Assembly (NCBI GenBank): GCA_905250075.1
Contig: CAJNOP010000651.1
Coordinates: 1-64,000 of the forward strand
Reading direction: 5' to 3'
DNA length: 64,000 bases
DNA from: Rotaria sp. Silwood1
Taxonomy: Eukaryota; Rotifera; Eurotatoria; Philodinida; Philodinidae
A model generated the notes under the pieces. That model did no database searches and was not told the origin of the DNA. It saw only the letters and a program-made list of their open reading frames with translations. This document shows, piece after piece, positions 1-12,571 of this stretch (its first letter is position 1; the number at the start of each line of letters is the position of its first letter). A program made the translations under genes and the position numbers.

Positions 1-1266
1 GAATTAATAATGACGCAACAAGCGGGCCACTTTCTGCTATTTTCCACTGGCCTAATAGATGTTTTAAACCGGCTGGTCACTGGCCGAGCTGGATCAGTCT
101 AAAATTTCGACTGGTGAATCGAACCAAGTCAACGATCTCGATCGGTCACAATCTTACCCGGTCAGACAAAATTTTTCAAAAACGCGTTTAAACACCTAAA
201 AACTCAATTAGTGAGTGTTTTTGGGCGTTTAAAAAAAACTGGTCATGTAAACGTCAACTATTTTATTTTTAGGTAAATGAAAACTGTTAAAATATCTACA
301 GCCGTTTTATGTATCCTCATAAACGATTGAAAAAGTTACACCCAATGCGTTTTAACGCTTATTTTGTTTGGGATGCGTGTTTTGCATAGAAATTCCATAG
401 TTTCAGGCGTTTTTCATTAGCAATTTTCTTTCAGTGTTCGGAATGTTGAATCATAGACGTTCAAATTTATATAGAATAATATTTTTTAGGGTGTTAATCT
501 GTAAATGTTTTTTTCTTTTTTCTAAATGTAAAAAGATAGCTTCATAACTCAAAAAAATTAAAGAATACTATGTCTATTCAACACCAAAATTTTCATTTCG
601 ATTGGTTCTGTATATTTATAAACGTTAGCACGCTTACAATATTATATCAGCATTATTCAAGTGCGCTTACACGCGGTAAATCAATAAATTCTTATAGATT
701 AAGCGCTGATGAAATACTGATGTGTTCAACAGAGCAAAATATTATGTGTTTTACAGCTAAAACGCAAATAATTTTTATTAGTAGTATACTTCTAATCTTT
801 AAAACACCTGGATTGCGCGATCTTTTCGCACTTTAACGATGTTTTTGCAGCTTTGTGTCACGAGTGATCCAAAAAATTGACTTTTCTATGGTTTCTATGA
901 ATATTTTTTGATCGATTGATACAATCCAGCATTCAATATGAAAGGAGTAGATAGAGAGATTTTACTGAAATCATACATTAAAATGAAATGTAATCATAAT
1001 TATTTTTCAGAAAAGAAGCCGCAGTTGCCAAAAAATTCTTTAAATATGTTTTTAAATTGAACGATAGTATTCATATTAGTAAAATACCATATGAAGATCT
1101 TTCTTTATGTACTTTCTGCTGTATTTGGAAATTGAAAAAAATGAAACACATCTTGTTTGTTGTACACTAATCTTTCAATGATTTGGCCAATATGAACAAT
1201 CACAATATTAGGTGGAACAGTTAGTTCTCCCCAAAATATAAATGGATTCATAATTTTTTGAGAATA
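1..1266. other. Intergenic; possible repeat end at window edge
   Basis: No convincing gene. The first 180 bases are richer in GC than what follows and repeat variants of ACTGGCC/ACTGGTC (near 46, 71-82 and 108-114), like the subterminal repeats of the other non-autonomous elements here. This may be the end of an element that begins before the window. The rest is AT-rich, and its short ORFs have no recognisable domain. Confidence 0.4.
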
Positions 1267-1984
1267 CATCCTATTCCGCGATGTTGAACATTGCGGAATC
1301 AGTTCCGCCCCCGGAACCAGTTCCACCCTATTCCCGGAACTCGATCATCATTCAATATAACACATCGACTCGTCACTGACCGAGTTCCATCAAATTCCCG
1401 GAATCGGATGGAATTCCTACCAACTATGTGCAATTCCGTCCGATTCCGTGTAATTTCGTCTCGTCTCAATTCCCGGAATTCCGTAGAGGAATCGCTTTTC
1501 ACCCTCACCATGACGCATGGTGTTGTGATTGAAAATTATCCTCTTGCATAAGTAAGTAATTCCGTCACAGAATTCCGGGAATTGGGTCGAGACGGAATCG
1601 CACGGAATTCCTAGGAATTCCATCAGATTCCGGAATTCCGGAATCGGTGGGGATTTCATCTACACTCAATTCCGGGATGGTTCCAATTCCGGAGTTGGTG
1701 GGGATACCATCTCCACTGAATTCCTGGAATTCCGAAATCCGACGGAATTCCGTTCAATTCCGGAGTGGCTGGTTATTGGGTGAAATTCCTTCCGGTTCGG
1801 AAATTACTGTGAATTTGGAGTAATTCCATCGGGACTAAGTTCCTGGAATTCTGGGAATTGACGGAACTCGTTCAGTGACTAGTAGGTCTGTTGTTGGGAA
1901 TTATGATCGAGTTCCCGGAATTGGATGGAACTGGTTCCTGGTGCAGAACTGATTCCGCAATGTTCAACATTACGGAATAGGATG
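1267..1984. mobile_element. Non-autonomous inverted-repeat element rich in GGAATTCC
   Basis: The ends are inverted copies of each other for roughly 80 bp. The left end reads CATCCTATTCCG.. then ATGTTGAACATTGCGGAATC. The reverse complement of the right end (1905-1984) reads the same with a few mismatches, continuing through GGAACCAGTTCCA and GGAACTCGATCAT. The 550-bp interior is packed with GGAATTCC, CGGAATT and similar palindromic words and has no credible coding sequence. This architecture fits a MITE or foldback-like DNA element. No clear target-site duplication was found, so the exact borders and superfamily are open. Confidence 0.75.
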
Positions 1985-4455
1985 ACTGCTCTTTTAGATT
2001 TGAAAAATTTACTCCCTGAAAACAAAAATATCTCCTATCTAATACAAATAGGATGAATGCGTTAATATTTCTTAGTTGTATTTATCTTGTCTAGCTTGCT
2101 GGCTATAAAAGCAAAATATTATATATATATAATAACTTGGATCTTCGTTTGAACCCTTAATAAACATGATGAACACTCTTACTTACTAGGGAACATTTTC
2201 AACTTCCAAATCTCTTTTGAGTTCGAACTTTGTGCATAAGATAGATCCTAGTGAGGTATGAAAAACCTTAAGAGATGAAATCCCCTTAGACCTTCTGTCC
2301 AGAGTTATAGGCATTTTACTGGAAGTTTAGCCTAGGGCATGGTATATACGGACAAATTGAATGACGGCATTTCGATCTGAGATTTTGGCCACAGACAGGC
2401 CTATTGATGACTAGAATATTCTGAAAATTTCAGCTCAAAAGAACATTTCCTTCTCGAGATATTAAGATCCAAAAAACCAGAAAATCCTAGCATTTTTGGG
2501 TGTGGGTGTGGGTGCAGGTAAAAAATTGATTGAAACCCGCACTCACACCCTCAATTTTTCACAATACGAGCCGCATGTTTGGCATTATTATCGTATTGAA
2601 AAATTGTTTCTTCATCCGCGTTCAACTTTTTGCAAATATCATGTTGTCATCGATAAAAATCAAATTTTCAACTTCCTTTCAAGGAAAATATCACAAATTT
2701 TAACTTTTCTTCTCTCCATATTTCATTCTTGACACATCACATATTGAATCATTTTTCTCTCAAGATGATCGTCATTCCATTACCTTTCTATCTGTTCCAA
2801 AAAGGTTAAATTTTGATTCATAGATCCATGAAACACATTTCCAGGAAGGCATGTCTTTGTTTCGATACATCTTCACTTACTGCAAACGTTTGAGTCTACT
2901 TAGTTGATATGACTACACTGAGTTTCTGTCTTATTTTCTGACGTACAGATAAAGCCAGCTGTCATCGATTCACTTTAATTTTATGTTGAAAAGTCTTTTG
3001 TTTTCGGCTACAATGAATGAGGTTGTCAAAACATGCTGTGTTTTATATTTGGCGATTATAGAGTGAATTATATATTTTGAAAAGAGACTTCTTTTTGCTA
3101 TTTTGTGTTCTAAATCGCCATTCAAAAGATTTTTTACAGCAACAATTCGAAATTCAATGGAATGCTCTGTTTTTTGTGAGAGCCATGCCTTTTTACGGTG
3201 CAGAAAATATTCAAACACTTTTGTGTATTATAAATATGTCTGCTATATATAATGGTAGACAAAAGTCTGACCTCTAGTAGAACTTTCCCTAAGACTAATA
3301 TACATAAGCAACAATAGTGATCTGCTGACCAAAATCACTGTTCATTTCTGCGGCTTTGTTGTTAACCATTACCTCTGATATATCTTTGACAGGTGCAGTA
3401 ATCCAAAAATAGAATTAATAAACTATTTCACTGCAAGATATTGCAAACGAACTGATGTAGAAATGAGTTGTAGTCGGTGAGAGAACGGAAAGGTCGCGAC
3501 TCAACGAAGCAAACGTGAAATGCAATGAGCCCATGTCGAAGCTGTTGCTTCAACGACAGTCATCAAAAGAATTGTTTACAATAGGAACAAGATTCCAAGG
3601 CTATAAATTAGGATCAAGTAATATGGTAAGAAGATAATAAACCCAAGCGTACGTCTAAACTAGCAATTAATTGAGGAATGAATGATAGTGTTCACAAAGT
3701 TGACTGGTCGTCGATGTCACATCGTTCTTGTATACATCGAAAATGTTTGTTAATTCATCAATTTAGGTAAAAGTTCACAAATTATCCATCGTTGGAATCT
3801 GCAATAAAACGCAAATGGAAGACTCTATTGTCGAAGTTGTTGAAATTTAGTGGGTCTTTATATTACGTTAATGATCAAAGTGTACTATAAGCCTATACGT
3901 AATAAAATGTTTCCATTTTATCAGTTAATTTGATAAAGTTAGTCTATAGAGGAGGGAGATTTTTGTCTACTGCTGCATATGATACGGTATAATAAAGATT
4001 AATGGAATTGAAGAAAGAATAATATTGACGTGTATAGGCAATCTCTTCGTTTATTTTATGTTCCTGTTGAATAATTTAGAAACGATGTGAATCGAAACAC
4101 TTGTACGACTATGTGCAGAAAATAAATTTTTGCATAATCGAAAGAATATTTTAGTGGTTCTCTCACATGTGAGAAATATATATTAAAAGCATAAAACTCT
4201 ACTTAGTATTCATAAACACTTATGGTGTTTTTCTATTCGATCTTAAAAAGTTCGCTTTTAACTTGCAATTCTTTTTTTTGTCATTTTTCACATGGATCAA
4301 TAACTCATAAGAAAAAAATGACTAGTAAACATTCTGCAATGAAGAAAAAGTGTTTGACACTAAGCTCAATCAAGTTCGTTACTCACAATCGACTATTACC
4401 AACTTCAGTTGTTGCTAAATCTAATGTAATCAATAAACAAGACTCTTCTCTTTGA
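1985..4455. other. Intergenic, no gene recognised
   Basis: AT-rich sequence with only short ORFs lacking domain signatures. It contains one TGTGGG-type hairpin (listed separately at 2498). The stretch at 2210-2490 has the style of old non-coding repeat sequence, but its ends could not be defined. Confidence 0.4.
2498..2552. repeat. Telomere-like TGTGGG hairpin tract
   Basis: A G-rich tract at 2498-2514 (GGGTGTGGGTGTGGGTG) is followed after about 20 bp by a C-rich complement at 2535-2552 (ACCCGCACTCACACCC), giving a potential fold-back. It belongs to a family of similar tracts found about ten times in this window. The TGTGGG unit matches the bdelloid telomere repeat as I recall it; telomeric origin is an inference. 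Confidence 0.65.
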
Positions 4456-4790
4456 ATGTCAATCAAACGACGTGTCAATTCTTCGTCCAGAACGTTTCTA
4501 TATACGTCAAAAACTTGCCAAATCGTTCAATGATTGGACATCGAATGATCATCGATTCAACTTGATAAATATACTATAGAATTATACAAACAAGCTATTG
4601 GTCTCGTTAAAACTTGGGATGCTTTCTCATCGACTAGCAAGAATCGAAAAAAAGCTGAAACATTTGGTAACACTCTATTTATTATTAGTCTTGCTAAATT
4701 AGCTAAATATCGATATTCTGGCATGGACATATCGTCAGTATCTTTGTATCCGGATGAAGAAGAAGAACTTATTCGTTGATTATTGGCACA
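4456..4790 (+). pseudogene. Decayed ADP-ribosyltransferase (ART) C-terminal fragment
   Basis: Translation of 4573-4782 gives an uninterrupted stretch containing WDAFSSTSKNRKKAETFGNT, then DISSVSLYPDEEEEL, then a stop. This is the layout of the second half of a bdelloid-type NAD:arginine ADP-ribosyltransferase: an F.STS motif followed by an acidic ExE-like motif after a YP. A second open piece at about 4471-4573, in another frame, reads SILRPERFYIRQKLAKSFND and ends at a stop. No N-terminal catalytic arginine region is visible. Stops, frame changes and missing exons indicate a relic. It is a separate copy from the intact ART at 38730. Confidence 0.55.
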
Positions 4791-5560
4791 GTTGGGAATT
4801 AAACAAAGGATGGTTCAAAGTGGTTTTGTTAGGGCTTTGTATGGAAAAATTTACTCTAATCGGAACTTTCGCGATTGTATTATACGCAGTGAGTTGTACC
4901 GCAACATGTATAGTCCGATAAGGATATAGGTGTGGGAGAAACATATGATGATTGTCTACAGTAATATATTACACTGCATAAATTTATATGTATTTAATCG
5001 ATCTGCAAATGTTTCTGTAAAGTAACAGTGTATGTATGAATGATTAAAAGGGTGAATTCTGACGCGCAAAATAAATGAAAGTATTTTCTATTGATACAAT
5101 TTCAAGTGAAAAGAAATGATGTTGGTGAAAGTATTGAATCTAATGGGTTGATATATTTATTTCGATCAAAACTAAAAAGTTTACAAAACGTAATATTGAT
5201 AACAACTATGGCACATAAAATTGTCTATTAATCAAACTCATTTTGTATTGCTATATTTTATATTTGAAACAATTGCAATACATGCAAAACTCCATTCTTT
5301 ATTTAAATATTGATGATATATATCAATGATTTTTTTGAACTTACTATAAATACTTCACGTGGTGCAGAAAAGTAAATTTTTTCTTGTTATTTTCCATAAG
5401 TTTTGCATATTCAATATATATGTATATTTCTATGATACAATCGACAATATATGTTTGTATTTTCTTAACATTTTATTTTGAATTGTTCTACTAAAACTAA
5501 TAACAAAAAAAAATATTCTACTGCAAGTAATGCACAAAGTTTTGTGTGATGATTCTTTGA
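4791..5560. other. Intergenic, no gene recognised
   Basis: AT-rich spacer between the ART relic and the 3' end of the glycosyltransferase gene. It includes the presumed 3' untranslated region of the minus-strand gene. No repeat or RNA gene was seen. Confidence 0.4.
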
Positions 5561-7387
5561 TTACTGATCCGATTTGTTCTGTTTAATTCCATATTTTTTT
5601 CTTAATTCATGTAGCAATGAACGATTAAAAGCACAGCTAAGATTTCGACCGTTATCAACAAAACCTCCTAATTGCCATTGACGGTATTCATGTACAAAAT
5701 CTTCTATCCAGAACTCTAAACAAGTGAAATCTCTATCTGTTGTTCTTGTTGTAACTGAAGAACAAAATTCTTTATCTTTTTCACACATTTCAACAAATAA
5801 TTGTCCATCAGGTGCTAGATTATCTCGAGGATTCACTGGTAATGAAAACCCTTCGAGAATTAGTTGTGATGCTTGTCGAATTAATTTCACAATTTCATCT
5901 TTTTTAATACCTTTAGGTCGTTCATTAATTGGATAATAAAGACCTTTGATATAAGGTGTACCACTTGTCATATGTTGTTCAAGATATGAACTATATGCTT
6001 TTTCAGTTTTTTCTGCTCCCCATGGTCTTATGCCTCCAATATTAATAGTTACAGATCCATCTGATAAAAATGTTTGATACATTTGTCCAGTACCTGGTCC
6101 AGTTATATGAATATCCATTTGACGTAGAAGTTTTAGTTGAGCTATGAAATTATTTTCAATTAGTTCATATATTGGTGATCGAGAATCAGTTGATGTTGCA
6201 TTTATTTGAATTAAAGTAAGATTTTGAGCTCTAACTAGATTGTAGAAAAGATAAGTGACACGAACTAATGGCCATTGTAGTTTAGTTGTACTATTCGTAG
6301 TTTTATTCAAATATAAATTGGTATAATTATTTATTTCATTCATAGCATTATCAATTTCTTTTCGATCTTCACTTGTGAAACGTTTGTTATCAATAATATA
6401 TGCCTGAAGAAGATCATGAGAGGTTCTTCTTTCAGATGAAGATTTTTGTCGAACAATGGGATGAACAAGACCATGTTGTTGATACATTCTATCACGAAAA
6501 AGTCTTGAAGCATCTAGTTCAACACCACCAGGTAATTGTGAATTAGGTTGTGTACAACGTTGACAAAATGTTCCACTACCCATAACGAGTTCTTCAAACA
6601 TAAACCAATTTCCTTTCGACATTTTATTTAGAACTCTTTGCTTAAGAATTCCAAGACCACCAAAACGACTATAAACATCTTCACTCCAACAATCATTACA
6701 GTCATCTACTCCAGCAAGAATACGAAAAGGTTGCAGATGTCTTGGAGGAAAACGAATAAGTGCAACATATGCTGGATAAAGACCATCAAAAAGTGCATGA
6801 CCAATATTAAAATGCCAAGGTTGACCAAAATATAGAGTAACAGATGGAAGTATTCTTGGATCAATCGTAGTACGGACAAATTTTTCAAGATCATAATATG
6901 AATCAAAAACACGTTTATTTGGCGTTGTAGGCCATAGTATAAATGCATCTGTTCGTACAGAATATGTAGGTAACTGTTTTCCTTTTACTGTTAAAATCGT
7001 AAATGCATTATCAACATAATATAAATTATGATACAAACAAGATTGATTATATAATGAACCAACACATTGAATTGTAGTTTCTAATGTTTTATTTTGATGA
7101 ATAAATTTTGAATTTGTAAAAGTCAAAGTATGTTTATTGATTTCTAATCTGAAAGATTTTTCTGCTGTTGAAGAAGACAAACTGTTGTTAACATATTGAA
7201 TATTTGAGTAGTGTTGTTGATTAGTTTGATTCTTCTCAATATAGAATACATTTGAAATTAATGATTTCATACTTTGTTTTTGTGGAATTAAATTTTTCCA
7301 GATAAGAATAAGCATTATGAGACAAAAAAATGATAGAAAACAAAACAGTGAATAAGTAAATTTTGTTTTCCTAATTTTTTGTAACAT
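5561..7387 (-). CDS. GT61-like glycosyltransferase, type II membrane protein
   Basis: Single uninterrupted reading frame of 608 aa. The first ATG is at 7387; an upstream in-frame TTG at 7396 is not a likely eukaryotic start. A short basic N-terminus is followed by one hydrophobic segment (about residues 10-31), a signal anchor typical of Golgi/ER type II glycosyltransferases, then a luminal domain with many N-glycosylation sequons. The core carries HFNIGHALFDGLYP in the middle, several paired cysteines (CNDCW, CQRC) and a GPGTGQMYQ segment followed by NIGGIRPWG, resembling the DUF563/GT61 family (EOGT, POMGNT2, plant xylosyltransferases). It therefore probably transfers a sugar to secreted glycoproteins; donor and acceptor cannot be inferred. 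The lack of introns contrasts with the multi-exon genes nearby. An acceptor-like TTTCAG lies about 14 bases upstream of the ATG. Confidence 0.72.
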   Translation of the reverse strand: MLQKIRKTKFTYSLFCFLSFFCLIMLILIWKNLIPQKQSMKSLISNVFYIEKNQTNQQHYSNIQYVNNSLSSSTAEKSFRLEINKHTLTFTNSKFIHQNKTLETTIQCVGSLYNQSCLYHNLYYVDNAFTILTVKGKQLPTYSVRTDAFILWPTTPNKRVFDSYYDLEKFVRTTIDPRILPSVTLYFGQPWHFNIGHALFDGLYPAYVALIRFPPRHLQPFRILAGVDDCNDCWSEDVYSRFGGLGILKQRVLNKMSKGNWFMFEELVMGSGTFCQRCTQPNSQLPGGVELDASRLFRDRMYQQHGLVHPIVRQKSSSERRTSHDLLQAYIIDNKRFTSEDRKEIDNAMNEINNYTNLYLNKTTNSTTKLQWPLVRVTYLFYNLVRAQNLTLIQINATSTDSRSPIYELIENNFIAQLKLLRQMDIHITGPGTGQMYQTFLSDGSVTINIGGIRPWGAEKTEKAYSSYLEQHMTSGTPYIKGLYYPINERPKGIKKDEIVKLIRQASQLILEGFSLPVNPRDNLAPDGQLFVEMCEKDKEFCSSVTTRTTDRDFTCLEFWIEDFVHEYRQWQLGGFVDNGRNLSCAFNRSLLHELRKKYGIKQNKSDQ

Positions 7388-10200
7388 AATTGACAATAAT
7401 CTGAAATACCTATGGAAAAAAAAACAATGTAGCCAAAAAAATTGTTCAATTGAATTTTCAAAAGTGCTTTATAGATTGTTTCTTGTTGTACACTTGTGCA
7501 GGCATTCAGTCAACGGTATATTAATCTTTAGTTGATATGATACGATACCTATAGAAAAACAATTGTACAAATACTCGTTTCAACGCCAAATTTTAGAAAA
7601 AAAAAATGCTATTTTTATATATGAATGTGTTCTTGTTCCTTTACAATGCAGCTGAATACATGTTTTATTTTTAATTTAGAGAGTATTTCTTCAACTTGAA
7701 ACGACATTTAATAGCTCCGTTTGAACGTGCTTTCAAGAGAGCATGTTTTTTTCCCTCAGTCAACACTGTATCAAACAACCTTCATATGCTTTTGCTTTTT
7801 TGCAATTAGACGTGTTTCTTGGAAATGCCTTTGAACTTTTTCTTTATCGTTCTTCTACTGAATAAAGTTACATTTTTATCAACACTCTCGCAATAAATAT
7901 TATGACTATAGCATAGCAGAGCACATTTTAAATTTATAGAAGAAAAAAAAAAAAAATATTATGTACGCCAAAGGCATAAGCACAGCAAAGAAAGTCTCTT
8001 CATCAATTTAGAAAAAGCTTTCGCTAGGTGAATACCGAGATGAAAACTCTGCAGTCGCGTAGCTATGGATACGGTCATTGGGCAATTGCCCGATCCTGAA
8101 AAATCTTGATACACGCACGTTCAAAGATTCAAATGACATTATTTTAATACATTGTATCTTGTTATGATCTAATCAAGTTTTCTAGAAAAATCAATTGACC
8201 CTTTTTTTCCATTAAATCAATGCTCACCATAATGGCAATTTAAGATTAAAATGCGAAAAAATAGTGTAGTTATTGTTACGAGTTACGAGAATATTGTTTT
8301 ATTCATATTCATTAATTAGTATATAGTTATACAGTGTTATGTATTGACTACATATTATAGGCTATCTTGACTTATGAAAGTTTTAATCATTGTCGAGATA
8401 TAGTGTGTTAAATGTATTCTTATATCAAAAGTTTGTTGACAATTTTTATACAGTGATCATTCACGTTCTATTTCATCAAGTTTCGAATAAATAAACAAAC
8501 AAACAACCCAAGTATACTAAACCTTGGGTTTTAGATTGAGTATTTTATTTTAAAATTGATTCGGTGACTCTTTCTTAGAAATTAAATATATGAAAAGGTT
8601 ATGCATAAATTCTCTTGTTAGACGTACACCTTCAAAACAAATATCTTTTCTCTCTTTATCCTGTTATAATGTTAAACTTGGTATTAAATATTACTGAGTA
8701 GACATATGACATAAATGTTTTATTCCATGTTGATGTACAGATTACACTGTAATAAAACTTTCAGATCATATTTTTACTCAATAATAAACTTTATGTAAAG
8801 TATGGCAGTATAAAAAGGAAAAAGACTTTTGTCCGAGAATTTAAAATGATATTTCTACAATTCACGAAATACTATAAACTGACTCAAAGTATTTCTGTCA
8901 TTTCATTTTTTTTTGTGAAAAACTTCATAGCATCAGTGGATTTATTTACATGTCACAACTAGATTCGTGTTAAACCTGAACATTTGAATTTAATGAATTT
9001 CCTTCAATATTCGTTGATTCGAGTTTGGACACTTGTTCATCCTCATCTGTACATTTTCAAAGTATAATGTAATACAGAAGTAAAACTTTAAAAAAAAGGA
9101 ACTGTCTTCTCTGTAAGCATTTACTTAACTAAAACTATTAATTGAGTTTGACCGTTATTTATGACTAATGTCGGTCAATCAGATGATTAACAACTGATAT
9201 TATCCAAAAAACAAAAAAAAAATGCAATTCTAGAATCAATCCTTGTTAGAGATTATATAGATTTCTAAAAATTTTAGATTACAATGTAAGTTTTAGTTTG
9301 TCCTTCTTATATGTAAAACTCTAGTTCTTCTGAGTTGTATGCATCACTTACTTATTAATTTATTTATAGTTTCCTATCAAGAGCATTTTTTCAAGTAATA
9401 AACTACTAAAAACACATATTTTTTCTGGAAATGTTTGACATAAATGTGTATTCTTCGCCATAACCAAACAGTAAACTTTTTCTTAAGTCTTAACACTTTA
9501 TAGTTTAATAATTCACACGGTAAAACAAATATTGTGGAATGAAAACTATAAAATAATGTCTAATTTACATCTTTATGATTTTTTTTCTGCATGGCTTCAA
9601 AAATTCGAAACAAATTGTCGATGATAATCTGCTTCAGACTTTTGAAGAGTAATTAATCCATGGCAAATTTATATAATAGACAATTAATAATTGTATCTAA
9701 GTGTATGAAAAAAAAATTGTTATTTTATTTTTTCTAAACAATATTATAGTAGAACAACTACTTTTTATTGTGCTAATATTGCAGTTTTTGATAGTCGAAA
9801 AGTTCATTTTTCAAAGGTCTTTCCAATAAGGGAGACCGGGTAAACGCAGATAATCGCTATGAAATGTCAACAGTGTGCACAAAAATATTAAGTTATTACC
9901 TGAAATCTGTAAAAGAATCACTCTTGCTCCCCTTTTTTTCTGTTCACTGTAACAGAGTGTGACGGCACTGCGTGTCATCACCTGTAGTATCATCTTCTTC
10001 TCTTGGATATTATATAACATCACTATATTCTCTTTTCTCTCTGTTATTTACCGTCAAGAGAGAATTTATTCAACTTAGTATTAATATTGTTTATCTGGCA
10101 TTGAACTTACCGAACATAAAATTCATTTCGATAATAACTATGATTTAAAAAAGCATTAAACGCAGTCATTTTTTCTACTTGTCTATTGAGAGTGTTCTTA
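7388..10200. other. Intergenic, gene-poor, one degenerate dispersed repeat
   Basis: No coding sequence recognised. It contains the upstream region of the glycosyltransferase and one copy of a degenerate dispersed repeat (listed at 8052). A C/G-poor, T-rich composition prevails; no tRNA or other RNA gene was seen. Confidence 0.4.
8052..8235 (+). repeat. Degenerate dispersed repeat, copy 1
   Basis: Begins CAGTCGCGTAGCTATGGA and runs to about AATGGCAA. The segment around 8167-8230 (TGATCTAATCAAGTTTTCTA, then AAAATCAATTGACC, then CCATTAAATCAATGCT) is homologous with decay to 43983-44045 (TGATCTAGTCAAGTGATCCA and what follows). The CAGTGGCGTAGCCAGG-like start is typical of widespread hAT-type MITEs. 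No target duplication could be defined. Confidence 0.5.
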
Positions 10201-12571
10201 CCCATGTCGTCCTTTTTTTCAAGTAGCGCCGTTATAACGTCAAAACGCCATTTAGTGGCATTATTTTGCAATTTAATGCCGCTAAGTATCGTAATTATTT
10301 CAGTAATATAGTGCCGCTATAACGATTAAAATTATTCTAGCAATATAACGTCGCTAAGTATCATACTTTTCTAGCACTCTCTACGTCGCAATAACGGTAT
10401 CAAAATGCCATCATACTAGTTTCATCTTTAAGTTTAAAAAAATTATTATTTGAATGTGTATTGTCGTCTTCAAAATTTTGACGATTTGATTGATCAAAAT
10501 AATCACGATTCAGAGATTTAGCATATTACCGGATCTCCTGTCTTCTCTTTTGAGATTTGTTCTGAGCACTTGAACTTTTATATGCATCTGAAACTAAAGA
10601 GAAAATATTGTTTGCTGAACGTCTAATTGATTATTATTGTCGAACAGCATCGAACGTTCATAATATAATTATTTATCGATTATTTTTTTCTTTGTATGCA
10701 TATCTTCGTGCAGTATACCAGTTCCATCTACATGGTGGTTTAGCACATACACTAGTGTTCGTATTTGAATAATTAATTAGAAATATACAACAAAACCCTC
10801 ATCTAAGTTTCAATCTCGCTCCTCAGATCGTAGATTGGAGCAATATACGATACACAGTGTGGCCGGACTAGTCTAAATTACCAAAAAGTTGCCCCATAAG
10901 CGTAAATACTGCTAAGAAAAAAATTGTATTTCGATTTTGCCTTTAAAACAAATATTTAGTTTATTTCATTGAATAATTACAATAAGTTAAAGATAGTAAT
11001 GATTATATTTTATTTTCCTTCTGACTCATAGATTGAAGCAAGTTGAATGTTTTCTCTCTCTTCTCAGACAGAACAGACGAGAAAAAATAATCTCTTTGAA
11101 AATAACTACTCTCTCCAAATTTATTCCATTGTTTATCAACGATAAACGAACTTAATTTACTTTTCTTCCTTTCCTTTCGTCAATATAGCAATTCAATTTG
11201 TCTGACCTGTCATTGTTCAATCTCTTTCAATGTCTCATACTTCAATAACTCCTAGCAACATTCATTAGCAGGAACGTTTCGAAATAATGATATAATTTAT
11301 ATGCAAGAATTAAATAAGGATTGAAAAGGCTTTAAACAAACGACTAGTATGGTATTTTTTATTATTTCGTTAGAAATCGTTACAAATTGTTATACAGAGA
11401 ATCCATCAATTATTATATAAATCAAAGCCAGATTTATATAACAGTGGAGTTTATACTCTAGTTAAAAGAGAAAAAACAGATTCATCATTCGTTTTCAATA
11501 AACGCAGCCTAAACATGAAACTGTTAACTCAAAAGACTCTAAAATTGCGTTGAAAAGGATCTTTCAAGAAGCTTCGACCAGCTTTTTATTTTTATTACGT
11601 AAAAAATTAATGCATCAATATTTTCTTTTGAAAATTTAGATTTTATTCTGAAGAGATTATTTAAATTACACTTCTAATATTTATGAAATGCTCATCTGAA
11701 CTGGTATACGCACATATGAATATCAATTTAGGTACTTATTTTGCTTGAAGAATCAACTAGCGTCGATAATGATGATTCTAATTTTTCTTTATCTTTTGTG
11801 AGTATGATATTTTGTCATTTTCATACTTCGATTTTCTTTATTTAGATTTTTAAACCAACTGAAGGCGCGCCTAGTCTCCATTTACTAACAATTCCTGGAA
11901 CAAAAAACGAAGCAAATATTTATGTAACCGCATTGATACAGCTGATTTACACATATGGATCAACTGGCTTCACTCACACTGGCTGATACCCATAACGACA
12001 ACAGATATATGTTGGGTAAGGGCAAGAGTATCGATTTCTTCGTAAAGTTGATTTTCTTTATTTTCAGAAGCTGTTTGTACAATCTTTAAACTTAATGACA
12101 AGCAACCTGAACAAACATTCGCCGAAGGACTGTACATGAAGTTTTTCTTGCAAAAAAACAAGTGGTCATCGCAAAAATGAAAATTACGAAACAATAATAA
12201 ATTGTCTTTTTTATCCACGAGCTTATTCATTTTTTTAGTTGTTGATCTACATTACTTGTATTTTTCTCTAATTTATTTAAATAAAATTTAAAATAAAATA
12301 ATCATATAACTCTTCTAGAAACAAACTTTTAAATATGAACGGGTAGAAGGCACAGATGTGAGGAGGAGGAAGTACAGAAGTACCACAACTGATAAAGATC
12401 TAATCCTGTGGTGCTCAATATCGTCTCATAACACCACCATATCACGTTATTATGGTCATAGCGCCGTCATATGGCACTATCACAGTCATAGCGGAGCGCT
12501 AAAGGGGGTCACAGTGTGATCGCTATAGCGCCGTTATAACGCCGCTACTTTACCGTTATCGACGACGTGGG
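10201..12571. mobile_element. Possible 2.4-kb TIR element, non-coding
   Basis: The left end reads CCCATGTCGTC, nine bases, then AAGTAGCGCCGTTATAACG. The reverse complement of 12529-12571 reads CCCACGTCGTC, ten bases, then AAGTAGCGGCGTTATAACGG. Both subterminal zones (10228-10410 and 12420-12550) are filled with GCCGCTATAACG / TAGCGCCGTTATAAC words in mixed orientations, absent elsewhere in the window. The 2-kb interior encodes no recognisable transposase; a short plus-strand frame near 11850-11985 looks protein-like but has no identifiable domain. No convincing target duplication was seen, so this could instead be two related short elements. Confidence 0.5.

Noticed and set aside
7388..7396. 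Upstream start of the glycosyltransferase at 7396
   Set aside because: The codon is TTG; the first in-frame ATG is at 7387. The same applies to 38721 (TTG; ATG at 38730) and 62950 (TTG inside an exon).
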